Shown one piece after another: positions 18,393 to 27,366 of a DNA stretch of 41,023 nt. The notes beneath the pieces were generated by a model that was not told the origin of the DNA, ran no database searches, and saw only the letters and a list, made by a program, of their open reading frames with translations. Both the position numbers and the translations under genes were made by a program. The DNA is from Actinomycetes bacterium (lineage in GTDB: Bacteria; Actinomycetota; Thermoleophilia; BMS3ABIN01): NCBI GenBank assembly GCA_021790115.1, contig JAJYIM010000017.1:1-41023 (forward strand), read 5' to 3'. The number at the start of each line of letters is the position of its first letter. Position 1 is the stretch's first letter.

Positions 18393-18449
18393 AAACTTCC
18401 TGCATTTTTTGAAAAAGGCTTTCATTAATCACTACTGAGGGGATGGGGA

Positions 18450-20849
18450 ATGAGGGTGCTTGGAAGGATTAAATTCGGCGCTGCGGCTATGCCGGGGAAA
18501 ATTGGCAGGCCCAAAGCCGGCTCCTGGCTGCCAAGATTTATTGCCGGTTTTTTTATGCTGGCGATCATGGCCGTAGCTGGCTCGCCACAAACCGGCCTGG
18601 CCGGGCTGAATCAATGGACTACCGGCGGACCTGATGGGGGCACTATTAAGGCTATTGCGGTTTCACCCGGGTTTGCCAGCGACAACAGCATATTTGCGGC
18701 GACATCTCAAGTAGTTTATAAATCGGCAGACGGGGGAGCCAGTTGGGTAGCAGCCGGTAGCGGGCTTCCATCTAACGCAAATTTTAGCTCTCTGGCGATC
18801 TCACCCGCGTTTGCCTCGGATAAAACTATATTTGCCGGCTCAGGCAGCGGTATTTTTAAATCTGTCGACGGGGGCGTCAGCTGGAATTCTGCCGGCAGTG
18901 GCCTTTCAAACAGCAGCGTTGACTCGCTCGCAATTTCTCCCGGATTTAATTCAGATCACACGGTCTTTGCCGGCACGGCTGCCGGCCTGTTTAAATCAAC
19001 CGATGCGGGAGGCAGCTGGAGCGCGGTCGGCGGCGGGCTGCCGTCAAACTTTGATATTTTCGCGCTGGCGCTTTCACCTGGTTTTGGCACTGACCATACG
19101 CTTTTTGCCGGCACTTACGGCGGGGGCGTTTTTAAGTCAACTGACGGCGGTGCCAGCTGGAGCGCGGCAAACAACGGCCTTGCTAACGCGGGCATCACCT
19201 GGTTGACGATCTCTCCAGGTTTTGTTACAGATAAAATCATCTTTGCCGGCACGTGGGGCGCCGGCGTCTTTAAATCGACTAACGGCGGCGCTGGCTGGAG
19301 CGCGGTAAACAGCGGACTGCCCACAAACATTGTCTCACTGGCGGCATCGCCAAATTTCACTAGCGACAGCATCGTCTTCGCCAACACCGCCAATTCGGGC
19401 ATTTATAAATCCGCCGATGGCGGCGGCAGCTGGATGCAACAAAACAGCGGTCTCACCAATACTTTTATCTTAGCGCTGGCGCCGTCTCCAAGCTTCGCCG
19501 CCGATCAGACAGTTTTTGCCGGCAGCCGCGGCGGCGGCGTGTTTAAGTCGTCCAACGGCGGCGGCAGCTGGAACGCGGCTAATGATGGCATCATTAATAC
19601 TTTTGTCTACAGCCTGGCAGTTTCCCCGGATTTTAGCAGCGACGCCACTGCCTTTTCAGCCCCGAACGGGGCGGGCATTTTTAAATCAAGCGACGGCGGC
19701 GCCGGCTGGAGCGCGGTAAACAACGACCTGCCCGCCAACGCGTATTTCGATGCGCTGGCAGTCTCACCCAACTTTGCAGCCGACAGCACCCTGCTTGCGG
19801 GGGGCTATGGCGAGGGTATCTATAAATCGACTAACGGCGGCGCCGGCTGGAGCGCAAGCAACAGCGGTTTTGCTAATCTGTATGTTGTCGCGCTGGCATT
19901 TTCTCCCAACTTTGCTACGGACAATACTATCTTTGCCGGCAACGTCGATGGGGTCTACAAAACCACCAATGGGGGAGCGAGTTGGGCGCGGGTTTACCCC
20001 AGCGGCGGTTACTCCATTTCTGCATTGTCAATCTCACCTGGTTTTGCCACTGACCATACAATTTTTGCCGGCACCAATGGCAATGGCGTCTTTGAGTCAA
20101 CCAACGGTGGCGCCGGCTGGAGCGCGGCAAGCACAGGGCTTGCCGGCGCTAATATTTATGCCTTGGCCAGTTCACCCAATTTTGCCACCGATGGCACTAT
20201 CTTTGCCGGTACCTGGGGGAGCGGCGTCTTAAAGTCGACTAACGGCGGCGCCAGCTGGAGCAGCGCCGGCGCCGGCATCACCAACCTTGATGTCACTTCC
20301 CTGGCGATCTCCGCAAGCTTTGCCAGAGACGGCACCGTCTATGCCGGCACTTACGGCGGCGGCGTCTTTGAGACGGTCAATGGTGGCTCCAGCTGGGCGC
20401 AGCTTAACAGCGGCCTTGCCAACACTACTATTAACGCGCTGGCTGTCTCCCAGAACATCAATACTGACAACACCATTTTCGCCGGCACTTACGGCGGCGG
20501 CGTCTTTGATTACACTTCTTGCAATGGCGGGAAACCCACCCTGGATGTTCAGTCATACAGAGCTTTTTGGGCTTCTTTAAGCGACTATTCAGCTGGGCGC
20601 CTGTCGGTTACGTTCTGGGTAGGCAACGCGGGAGGCAATGATGCTGACAACGTCGAGATTATCAGCGCGTCCGGCTCCAACGGTGTGTCCTTGTTCTCCC
20701 CGATTCCGGTCAATGTTGGCAATATCAGCGCCGGCGGCTCCGGACCGGCAACGCTTGTCTACAGCGTTCCCACCGGGGTCGGTTCATTCAAGACCTCTTT
20801 AAGCGCCTCGGCCCGGGATACCTGCGGAACAACCTACACTTATCCGTAA
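18450..20849 (+). CDS. Secreted 14-repeat beta-propeller protein (BNR/Ycf48-like repeats)
   Basis: A 799-residue exported protein. A long basic N-terminus precedes the signal-peptide core (about residues 31-49, ending near GLAG). Then come 14 repeats of about 44 residues, each with the pattern SPxFAxDxTIFAGTxGGGVFKSTNGGASW, the Asp-box type seen in sialidase and Ycf48-like propellers. Fourteen repeats suit two seven-bladed propellers. The last about 105 residues, from LDVQSYRAFW to SARD and TYTYP, match the C-terminal domain of the TolB-like protein at 1628-3004. The repeats are also similar at DNA level. The start ATG 18450 has GAGGGG upstream. The next gene begins three bases after the stop. 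Probable surface or extracellular protein; no anchor is seen and the ligand is unknown. Confidence 0.82.
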   Translation: MRVLGRIKFGAAAMPGKIGRPKAGSWLPRFIAGFFMLAIMAVAGSPQTGLAGLNQWTTGGPDGGTIKAIAVSPGFASDNSIFAATSQVVYKSADGGASWVAAGSGLPSNANFSSLAISPAFASDKTIFAGSGSGIFKSVDGGVSWNSAGSGLSNSSVDSLAISPGFNSDHTVFAGTAAGLFKSTDAGGSWSAVGGGLPSNFDIFALALSPGFGTDHTLFAGTYGGGVFKSTDGGASWSAANNGLANAGITWLTISPGFVTDKIIFAGTWGAGVFKSTNGGAGWSAVNSGLPTNIVSLAASPNFTSDSIVFANTANSGIYKSADGGGSWMQQNSGLTNTFILALAPSPSFAADQTVFAGSRGGGVFKSSNGGGSWNAANDGIINTFVYSLAVSPDFSSDATAFSAPNGAGIFKSSDGGAGWSAVNNDLPANAYFDALAVSPNFAADSTLLAGGYGEGIYKSTNGGAGWSASNSGFANLYVVALAFSPNFATDNTIFAGNVDGVYKTTNGGASWARVYPSGGYSISALSISPGFATDHTIFAGTNGNGVFESTNGGAGWSAASTGLAGANIYALASSPNFATDGTIFAGTWGSGVLKSTNGGASWSSAGAGITNLDVTSLAISASFARDGTVYAGTYGGGVFETVNGGSSWAQLNSGLANTTINALAVSQNINTDNTIFAGTYGGGVFDYTSCNGGKPTLDVQSYRAFWASLSDYSAGRLSVTFWVGNAGGNDADNVEIISASGSNGVSLFSPIPVNVGNISAGGSGPATLVYSVPTGVGSFKTSLSASARDTCGTTYTYP

Positions 20850-20852
20850 AGA

Positions 20853-22579
20853 ATGATGAAGTTCGCTGCGGAAAAGTCCAAGCTTTTTGCCTGCCTAGGC
20901 TTGATTGCAATAATTTCCTCACTTTTTTTCTTGCCACTGAGCTGCGGCGGCCATGGTTCGGGTATTATTCTGGCCAAAATCATGACTGGTTAACTGCCAG
21001 CACTGTAACATTTGCTGATAATTGGTATAGAGAAGGAATTTGGAACCTCAGGTTTGGCCTGTACGAGCTGCCTAAATCTCCGGAGTTGTCAACGCAATGG
21101 AGCCGAATGCCATATCTTTCATATCCGCCCGGGGCTGTAATCCCGGTTTTTCTGACCAGCGAGATAATGAATCACGCGCCCACAGTTGGTTTGGTGATGT
21201 CTGACGATCTTGTTAACGGGTATCTGGTAACGCTTTTTCTCTCTCTGACCGTTTTCTTTTTTCTTAGGCGGTTGCGGCTCAGCGCCAGACTTGCCTTCCT
21301 GTTTGCCTTGATTCCAATCCCGCTGGAGCTGTTTTTACCAGAGCCCTTTTACTATTTTCAGAATTCCTTTTTTACGGATCAGGCCGTGATTCTGCCTTTT
21401 GTCCTGGTGGTGTTTCTGGAAGTAATCAGGGAGGGCCGCCAGGAACGCTCCCGGCGAATCATTGATTTGCTTCAGGCTCTCGTTTTTTTCTACGGGGCAT
21501 TTACTGATTGGTTTTTTGTTTTTGTCGCATTCATTTTTTATCTGGACAGGTTATTCTTCAGAGAGATCCGTTTCCGCCCCAAGAAAGAGTTTTTCAAGGG
21601 CAGTTTAAAATTTGCGGCGCCGCCACTGGCTGCTGTTTTGGCATTCTTGATTCAGATAACGGTGATGATGTGGGGGAACCTTGGGGATGCTGCCAAGTGG
21701 ATTGAACATAAATATGTTGTGCGATCGGGACTGAGTGGTTCAACCAGCGAGCTTCACGGAGGCGGCGGCTACCTCCGCAATATCGCCAGATCGGCGAAAG
21801 CAGGCTATGGCCTCTTCGGGTTGGGCGTTATTGCCGTCACAGTCTTGTTTTCCGTCGGAATATACCTTTTTGTCAATTGGAGAAAAAGGCAGAAACGGAA
21901 TGTGGCGCCGGAAGTTCAATCGATTGCGCGCCTTTCTTTTGTTGTTACTGTGCCGTGCGTCCTGCAAATATTGGTTTTCTTGAACCACTCCGCGGTCCAC
22001 AGTTTTTCGGTATTGAAGCTTTCTGTGCCCATTGCCATCGTCCCCTTCGTATTGGTGCCGGTGACACTAGTGCTGTTGCTGAAGCCAAAAAATGGGACCG
22101 GAGGATCTTCCCAGTACATGTTTATTGCTTTCATCGGCGCTTTTTTACTAGCCGGTTTTTCAATTGCTCAGGCCATTCCTGAATACAATCACTTTTTTTA
22201 CCCCAAGAATACTATTTGGTACCGAATTGTTGACGTTACAAATGAGCACACTGCGGCTAACGATGTTGTTTTTTCTCCAGACATGGAGGTTCCTTATCAT
22301 CCGCCGCAGCTTGTTTCCCTGACAATGAAAAGGGTTTACCGGGTCAAGACCGTTGGCGACATTATTCAGGAGATACAAAATGCGCTAGGCGATTATCGCG
22401 TCGTAATCATTTTTTGGAATAAACCGGCAGCGGGGAGCTATTGGGATAAGGCGGTGTCAGCCGCCGACAACACGCTTGAGGATGGTGCTTTTTATTGTTA
22501 TTATGGCGTCGGCGGGGTAAAAAAATTGGAATCTGAGTATAATGGCTGGCCTTCTTTCGTCCCCGGGCCTCAAACGTAG
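20853..22579 (+). CDS. Polytopic membrane protein (possible GT-C glycosyltransferase), apparent frameshift
   Basis: The main open frame (from TTG 21086) encodes about 497 residues with around eight membrane segments, but homology-like coding continues upstream without a start. ATG 20853 opens the other part: MMKFAAEKSKLFACLGLIAI, a first membrane helix. The two frames would join exactly if the T7 run at 20933-20939 had one more T, giving LFFLATELRRPWFGYY followed by SGQNHDWLTASTVTF. A His-Asp pair in the first outer loop resembles the catalytic acidic residue of GT-C transferases such as the PMT/ArnT families; this is inference. ATG is three bases past the propeller stop, so the pair probably forms an operon. 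As written the gene is broken; sequencing error, slippage or real decay are all possible. Confidence 0.6.
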
Positions 22580-22670
22580 ACAGAAATCGGAAGTTGTTTT
22601 TGGACGTTGGGGAAGCGGTGGCGCATTTGGCTTCGCTGGGTTAGAATGTAACAATTGCAACTAGTGTGAT

Positions 22671-22708
22671 TAAGGCAATTTTTCTCGCACCTTAAGGCAA
22701 TTTTTCTC
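22671..22708. repeat. Short direct repeat in a non-coding gap
   Basis: TAAGGCAATTTTTCTC occurs twice with a 22-base period (22671 and 22693). It lies in the 369-base non-coding gap 22580-22948. Apart from it I see only an A/T-rich stretch before the rhodanese gene (TATGAT near 22858) and no convincing riboswitch. Confidence 0.55.
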
Positions 22709-22948
22709 ATACTCTCCTGAACTTCTTGCTGAACTGTTTCTTACCCTCTGTTTTTCCCTGCCCTAGTCAGGGTTTTTGCCCATGCTGGCAGATTAAAATG
22801 AGGCGCTGCCGGTTTCGGGAAAATCAAGGTGCGGGGGTGTTAAAAGAATGTAAAAAATATGATAAGCTTGGCCGGGCGGCCGGAGTGTGTGAAACGAAAT
22901 TTATTCATCTTCAATGTTTTTCAACAATCTAACGAAGGGAGAGGGGAA

Positions 22949-24037
22949 ATGAGAAATAATCGAAAGCTGAAGGCCCTTTTTGCTGTCATGGCGGTCGTGC
23001 TGGCCATGGGCTTGCTGGCGCTGGCAGCCGGCTGCGGCGGGGGCACTACCAGCAGCGCCACGACTTCGGCGGGGCCGGTTACTAATTTTGACAAGACGGC
23101 AAGCCTGATGAATCAATTCCTGAATTCGCCCGCTGCCACGCAAACCATCTCCGCAACCGACCTGAATAAACTTCTTACAAGCGGCAAGCCTGCTGACGCA
23201 CCGCTCGTGATTGACGTTCGCAGCGCCACGGACTACGCTCAAGCTTCAAGCGCGTCACCCGGTCATATCCCGGGGGCAATCAACATACCTTTCAAAACGA
23301 TTGCCAGCCCTGACAGCATCGCCAAGATTAACGCTGAGCTGGCAAAGCACACGAACAAGACAATCGTAGTTCACTGTTACACCGCGCACACGCAAAGCAT
23401 TGACATCCCCATTCTTTATGACCTGGCGCAGAGCGGCAAGCTCGGCTCACCGGCGCCCAAGATCGAAGGGCTGGACTGGGGCATGCTCGGTTACAACTCT
23501 GTTGAGAAGCCGCCCAGTTATTCCAATACTTATCCTTTGGCTACGGCTTCCACGCAGGAGACTGCCACCTTCCCACTGCCTACTGTGAGCGGCGACCTGA
23601 TCGCGCAGGCGCAGCAGGTCTTGCCTAACATGCCCGGCAGGCTTAACGTTGGTGCCGACCAGGCGATCAACAAAAAGCCGTTGTCAAGCTACACTATCAT
23701 TGACATCCGCAGCGCGTCGGATTATGCCAAGGGGCACATTCCCGGGGCGATTAACCTGCCTTATCAGGACCTGTTTAAAAAAGTTGGCGACACCTATCCG
23801 AACCTGGTGAAGATCGACCGTTCCAAACAGATCCTCGTTACGGGCGACAGGCACGACCTGGAGGAGTACGTGGCAATCGGGTTGAACCTGCTAGGGATCA
23901 GCCAGCAGAAGTCAAATACCGGGGCGCTTGGTTTTGACATCGCCACCTGGAACAACACTGTTGGCCGCAAGTTCACGACCGCGGACAAGAACAGCCTGCC
24001 GGTTGTCACTGGTGCGGCGCCGGGAGGCGCCGGCTAA
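22949..24037 (+). CDS. Lipoprotein with two rhodanese domains
   Basis: A 362-residue exported protein. It has a basic start, a hydrophobic core and a lipobox LALAAGC, so Cys29 would be lipidated. The first rhodanese domain has VIDVRSATDY, GHIPGAINIP and the active loop HCYTAHTQS with Cys143. The second has IIDIRSASDYAKGHIPGAINLP but VTGDRHD where the cysteine loop should be, so it is probably inactive. It may handle sulfane sulfur or serve as a binding module at the outer face of the membrane. ATG 22949 has GAGAGGGG upstream; the open frame extends to 22859 without support. A terminator follows, so it is likely a single-gene transcript. Confidence 0.88.
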   Translation: MRNNRKLKALFAVMAVVLAMGLLALAAGCGGGTTSSATTSAGPVTNFDKTASLMNQFLNSPAATQTISATDLNKLLTSGKPADAPLVIDVRSATDYAQASSASPGHIPGAINIPFKTIASPDSIAKINAELAKHTNKTIVVHCYTAHTQSIDIPILYDLAQSGKLGSPAPKIEGLDWGMLGYNSVEKPPSYSNTYPLATASTQETATFPLPTVSGDLIAQAQQVLPNMPGRLNVGADQAINKKPLSSYTIIDIRSASDYAKGHIPGAINLPYQDLFKKVGDTYPNLVKIDRSKQILVTGDRHDLEEYVAIGLNLLGISQQKSNTGALGFDIATWNNTVGRKFTTADKNSLPVVTGAAPGGAG

Positions 24038-24067
24038 AGCGGCGGCAGCGCGGCTGAGGAAGCTGCA

Positions 24068-24093
24068 GGGACCGGGCTTGCCCGGTCCCTTTT
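24068..24093 (+). terminator. Rho-independent terminator after the rhodanese gene
   Basis: A nine-base perfect stem GGGACCGGG/CCCGGTCCC with loop CTTG, followed by TTTT. It starts 31 bases after the stop codon. Confidence 0.9.
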
Positions 24094-24191
24094 GGTTCGA
24101 GGCGTAGGTCATAAGATTAATGGGCCGGCCGTTTGAGCAATTTGAGTAAAATGAACAAACTGTTGGAAGCAGACAGGTAAACCGACCTGCC

Positions 24192-24869
24192 ATGAAACCG
24201 GAAACCTACAAGTATTATTCACGCATATATGATCTGTTTACGAATGATCTTCTCTTTCCCCAAAACTTGCAGTTCACACTCAAGGTTTTAAGGTTATTGT
24301 CAAGGAACGACAAGGTCACTGACGTCGGCGGCGGCACAGCATATTATACCAGCAAGCTGCTAACACTTTTCCCGCGTGTCGAGCTAACCTTTATCGAACC
24401 CAGCCCGGAGATGATGGCGATAGCAAGGGCCAGGCTACCGGCCAAAACCTACTTTTTGCAGGAGAATTTCGATGAGGCGCTTCCAGCTCTGCCTGAGCAG
24501 GACCTGTTCATTTTCCAGCGCTGCCTTTATTCCTTCTACAGCAGCCTGGAACTTTACCAGCAAATGGCCCGGCGGCTGTACGAGAAAACCGCGCCCGAGG
24601 GCTGGCTGGCCATTTATGAGATAGGGGAGAGATATGATATTGAGCAAATGACGGGGTTCATTACCAAGTCGAAAGAAGCGCTGAAAATAAGCGAGGCCCA
24701 GTTCCAGGAGTCATTGGATCTTTTTATTCAGGTATTAAAAAAATTCAATGATGCGGTTGATAAGAAGATTTTTACCCTGTTGCCGCCGGAGGAGATCGAA
24801 GCGTTTTTCGTTTCTGCGGGATTCTCATTGCTTGATCGCGACAATGCCTCATACTTCTTTAAAAAGTAG
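24192..24869 (+). CDS. Class I SAM-dependent methyltransferase-like protein
   Basis: A 225-residue protein with a Rossmann motif I VTDVGGGTAYYTSKL, a motif II region LTFIEPSPEMMAIARARL and a following acidic loop LPEQDLFIFQRCLYSF, as in small-molecule methyltransferases. The aromatic-rich segment RCLYSFYSSLELYQQMARRLY is unusual. ATG 24192 lacks a clear Shine-Dalgarno sequence. It lies between a terminator and a minus-strand gene, so it seems to be transcribed alone. The substrate cannot be inferred. Confidence 0.78.
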   Translation: MKPETYKYYSRIYDLFTNDLLFPQNLQFTLKVLRLLSRNDKVTDVGGGTAYYTSKLLTLFPRVELTFIEPSPEMMAIARARLPAKTYFLQENFDEALPALPEQDLFIFQRCLYSFYSSLELYQQMARRLYEKTAPEGWLAIYEIGERYDIEQMTGFITKSKEALKISEAQFQESLDLFIQVLKKFNDAVDKKIFTLLPPEEIEAFFVSAGFSLLDRDNASYFFKK

Positions 24870-24984
24870 ATCTCAGCTGCCGCGGCTGGTGCTTGACTGG
24901 AAAATGCCGGCGGGTGCGAAAGCCGCCTAGAGCATATCGCACCAGACTTATCAAGCAGACATATTCTACTGCCGGCGGCAGCAG

Positions 24985-25314
24985 TTATTCAGGGGCGCCT
25001 GGCTCTTCGGTCTCGGGCAGCCCGTCAATATCACGCCGGGTGAGAAAGCGGCTGTAATTTTCCTTAAGGGCTTCCAGCAGATGAGGCATGAACTCGTGGC
25101 TGACCATCACCCTGGCAACCACAATCGCGGGTATGTTTCCGGCGCTGTCATGGCCGGCAAAATCCGCGTTGGCAAAGTCAATGGAAAACTCAAACTCGGA
25201 GTGGTTGACACGGGCCATGTTGGCGTAAACTCCGCGTTGCACTTCCGGAGGCACTTGAACTTTCACCTGCGGTCCCGGCGCCGGATCAACGCTGCCGTCC
25301 TCTTCCTTGTTCAT
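24985..25314 (-). CDS. DUF3467 family protein
   Basis: A 109-residue acidic protein. The core VQVPPEVQRGVYANMARVNHSEFEFSIDF and the later VVARVMVSHEFMPHLLEAL match the DUF3467 family, small proteins with no defined function. ATG 25314 is used rather than 25335 because GGGAGG precedes it by five bases. The N-terminus is low-complexity and charged. The next gene upstream is 560 bases away and faces the other way. Confidence 0.8.
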   Translation of the reverse strand: MNKEEDGSVDPAPGPQVKVQVPPEVQRGVYANMARVNHSEFEFSIDFANADFAGHDSAGNIPAIVVARVMVSHEFMPHLLEALKENYSRFLTRRDIDGLPETEEPGAPE

Positions 25315-25573
25315 TTTTCCTCCCTTGCCGGCCAAGACAAAAAGGTTGTCAATATGAGAAAGTTGCGGTGTTTGGCGCTGAACCCTCTCGCCAATTCACA
25401 ACCGCCGTTTTGATCATCCTATAAGTTTTTGCAGTTTAAATCTTCCTGCTTCGCCGTTCCGGGAAATTTTCTCAAATAATGGTATTAGAACCGTATTTCT
25501 AAAGGAATGCCTTCCCGGGTCGATAATTATCTTGAATCACCATTACACAGGACTGAGGCCAGGCCTCCGCCCT

Positions 25574-25630
25574 AAAAGGAGCCCGCAGGTTGTGAGTTTA
25601 GCCTCCCCCCACCTGCGGGCTCTCCTTTTT
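25574..25630 (+). terminator. Strong orphan hairpin with T tract
   Basis: GGAGCCCGCAGGT pairs with ACCTGCGGGCTCTCC (ten or more uninterrupted base pairs) around a loop of about 20 bases. It is bordered by AAAA on the left and TTTTT on the right, so it could terminate in either direction. It sits inside the 559-base gap 25315-25873 and does not follow any annotated gene on either strand. It may end an unrecognised small RNA on the plus strand, or act in the leader of the FAD gene 244 bases downstream. Nothing else clear is seen in the gap. Confidence 0.7.
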
Positions 25631-25873
25631 CCCTCTTGCCGCCGTGCGCAGCCGCAGTTCACTGCTGCCACCTGCTTTCCCCGGCTTGTTGCTTTCAGGG
25701 CCGGAAGTTATAATCAAATTACAATACTTTCCGCCCCCGCGAGGCTTCCTCACCTGCGGTTTTTCAAACAAGACAGTGGGCAGAATGCGCTTCGCAGCTT
25801 ATGTGTGCTTGTAAATTGCACAGCTTAAACGTGATGGCGGGAATCCGGATAGCCCAACCTGACAGGAGAAAAG

Positions 25874-27304
25874 GTGAGCAAGACCGCCGTTGATGTTTGC
25901 GTGGTCGGCGCTGGCCCTGCTGGACTAAGCGCTGCCTATGTTTTGAGTCAAAGTCATGTAAGCACTGCCGTGCTGGAAGCAAGCAGCCAGGTGGGCGGTA
26001 TTTCCCGCACAGTGGTGCGCGATGGTTTCCGCTTCGACATTGGCGGTCACCGCTTCTTCACTAAAGATGACGAGATCGACCGGTTCTTCCGCGACCTGTT
26101 AGGGGACGAGATCATTTGGGTCAACCGCACCAGCAGGATCTTCTACCGGGGCAAGTACTTTGATTATCCTTTAAAGCCGGCCAATGCGCTGTTTGGCATG
26201 GGCATTGGCACAACTGCCAAGTGCTTGCTTGATTATGGCTCTCTGAAAGTGAAGAACATCTTCCGCCAGCCTGAGATTATTTCCCTGGAGGATTGGGTCA
26301 GCAATGAGTTCGGGCACGAGCTCTTTAAACTTTTTTTCAAGAATTATACCGAGAAGGTCTGGGGCATTGATTGCAGCCGCATTTGCGCCGAATGGGCCGC
26401 CCAGCGGATCAAGGGGCTGTCGCTGCGGGTGGCTGTCAAGGAGGCCTTGTTTCCTTCCAAGAATGGCAAGGTCAAGACTTTGATTGACAAGTTCATGTAT
26501 CCGCGGCTGGGCATCGGCCGCATCAGCGAACGGCTGGCCGAGGACGTGGTTGCGCTTGGCAACGAGGTGCGCACGGGCTCGCGGGTGGTTGCAGTCAACC
26601 ACGAGAAGGGTGTGGTGACGTCTGTTGATGTCGAAGCGCCCCAGGGGCGGTACACTCTTCCACTAAAAAGCCTTTGCTCAAGCATGCCCTTGACAGAACT
26701 GGTGCTGGCGATGAAACCGGAGGCTCCCGCGGAAGTGACCCGGGCGGCCCGCTCGCTCCGCTACCGGGACTTAATCACGGTCAACCTGATGGTCGACAAG
26801 CCGCGCGTCACCGATGACACCTGGATTTACATCCATGATCCGACTATCACCCTGGGCCGCATTCATGAGCCGCGCAACTGGAGCCCGGAGATGGCGCCGC
26901 CCGGCAAAAGCTCCCTGGTGGTGGAATATTTTTGTTTTCAGGATAGAGAAATATGGAATATGAGCGATCAGACGCTAATCGATCTTACCATCAAGGAGCT
27001 GGACCGCCGCCTCGGCTTTCTAAAGCAGGATCAAGTCTCGGACGCGTTTGTCATCAGAGTCCCCAAGGCTTATCCCATGTACGAGCTGGGGTACGAGGAG
27101 CCGCTTCGCAAAGTCGTTGATTATGTCGGCAGCTTTAGCAATCTTGAAACAGTAGGTCGCTATGGCACTTACAAATACAATAACATGGACCACTCCATAA
27201 AAACCGGCATCCTGGCGGCGCGCAACCTGCTGGGGGAGGCTCAACATAACGTCTTTGATGTCAACCGCGCCCGCGAGTATCACGAAGAGAAGGTGTTGCC
27301 CTAG
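25874..27304 (+). CDS. FAD-dependent amine-oxidase-type oxidoreductase
   Basis: A 476-residue flavoprotein. The dinucleotide-binding motif VVGAGPAGLSAAYVLSQ is followed by LEASSQVGG and the second signature DIGGHRFFTKDDEI. This is the layout of the protoporphyrinogen oxidase/amine oxidase and UDP-galactopyranose-mutase-like group. The segment KNYTEKVWGID and the C-terminal GRYGTYKYNNMDHSI are conserved in the oxidoreductases often found in glycan or lipid biosynthesis loci. GTG 25874 has AGGAG six bases upstream. The TAG stop lies at the edge of a degraded palindromic element. The exact reaction is unknown. Confidence 0.88.
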   Translation: MSKTAVDVCVVGAGPAGLSAAYVLSQSHVSTAVLEASSQVGGISRTVVRDGFRFDIGGHRFFTKDDEIDRFFRDLLGDEIIWVNRTSRIFYRGKYFDYPLKPANALFGMGIGTTAKCLLDYGSLKVKNIFRQPEIISLEDWVSNEFGHELFKLFFKNYTEKVWGIDCSRICAEWAAQRIKGLSLRVAVKEALFPSKNGKVKTLIDKFMYPRLGIGRISERLAEDVVALGNEVRTGSRVVAVNHEKGVVTSVDVEAPQGRYTLPLKSLCSSMPLTELVLAMKPEAPAEVTRAARSLRYRDLITVNLMVDKPRVTDDTWIYIHDPTITLGRIHEPRNWSPEMAPPGKSSLVVEYFCFQDREIWNMSDQTLIDLTIKELDRRLGFLKQDQVSDAFVIRVPKAYPMYELGYEEPLRKVVDYVGSFSNLETVGRYGTYKYNNMDHSIKTGILAARNLLGEAQHNVFDVNRAREYHEEKVLP

Positions 27305-27366
27305 AGTCTATTGCGATAGGCATTCCTATTGCTGCTGCGCTACGAATAATCTGTTGAGAGCGGTTC
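27304..27366. repeat. Internally deleted palindromic element (63 bp)
   Basis: It begins GAGTCTATTGCGATAGGC and continues to GCTGCTGCG, matching the left end of the full copies. It then jumps to GCTACGAATAATCTGTTGAGA, matching their right end. About 115 bases of the interior are missing. It spans the convergent stop codons of the FAD oxidoreductase and the methyltransferase. Confidence 0.65.

Noticed and set aside
22726-22932. Plus-strand frame of 68 codons before the rhodanese gene
   Set aside because: No ribosome-binding site or family features, and a composition unlike neighbouring proteins; it lies in the leader of the rhodanese gene.
22580-22948. Riboswitch before the rhodanese lipoprotein gene
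   Set aside because: I looked for conserved cores of SAM, cobalamin, TPP and molybdenum-cofactor classes and saw none.
25540-25640. SRP RNA or 6S RNA
   Set aside because: The SRP core motif GGAAGGAAGCA-like loop is absent, and no 6S-like open bubble can be drawn; only a simple hairpin is supported.
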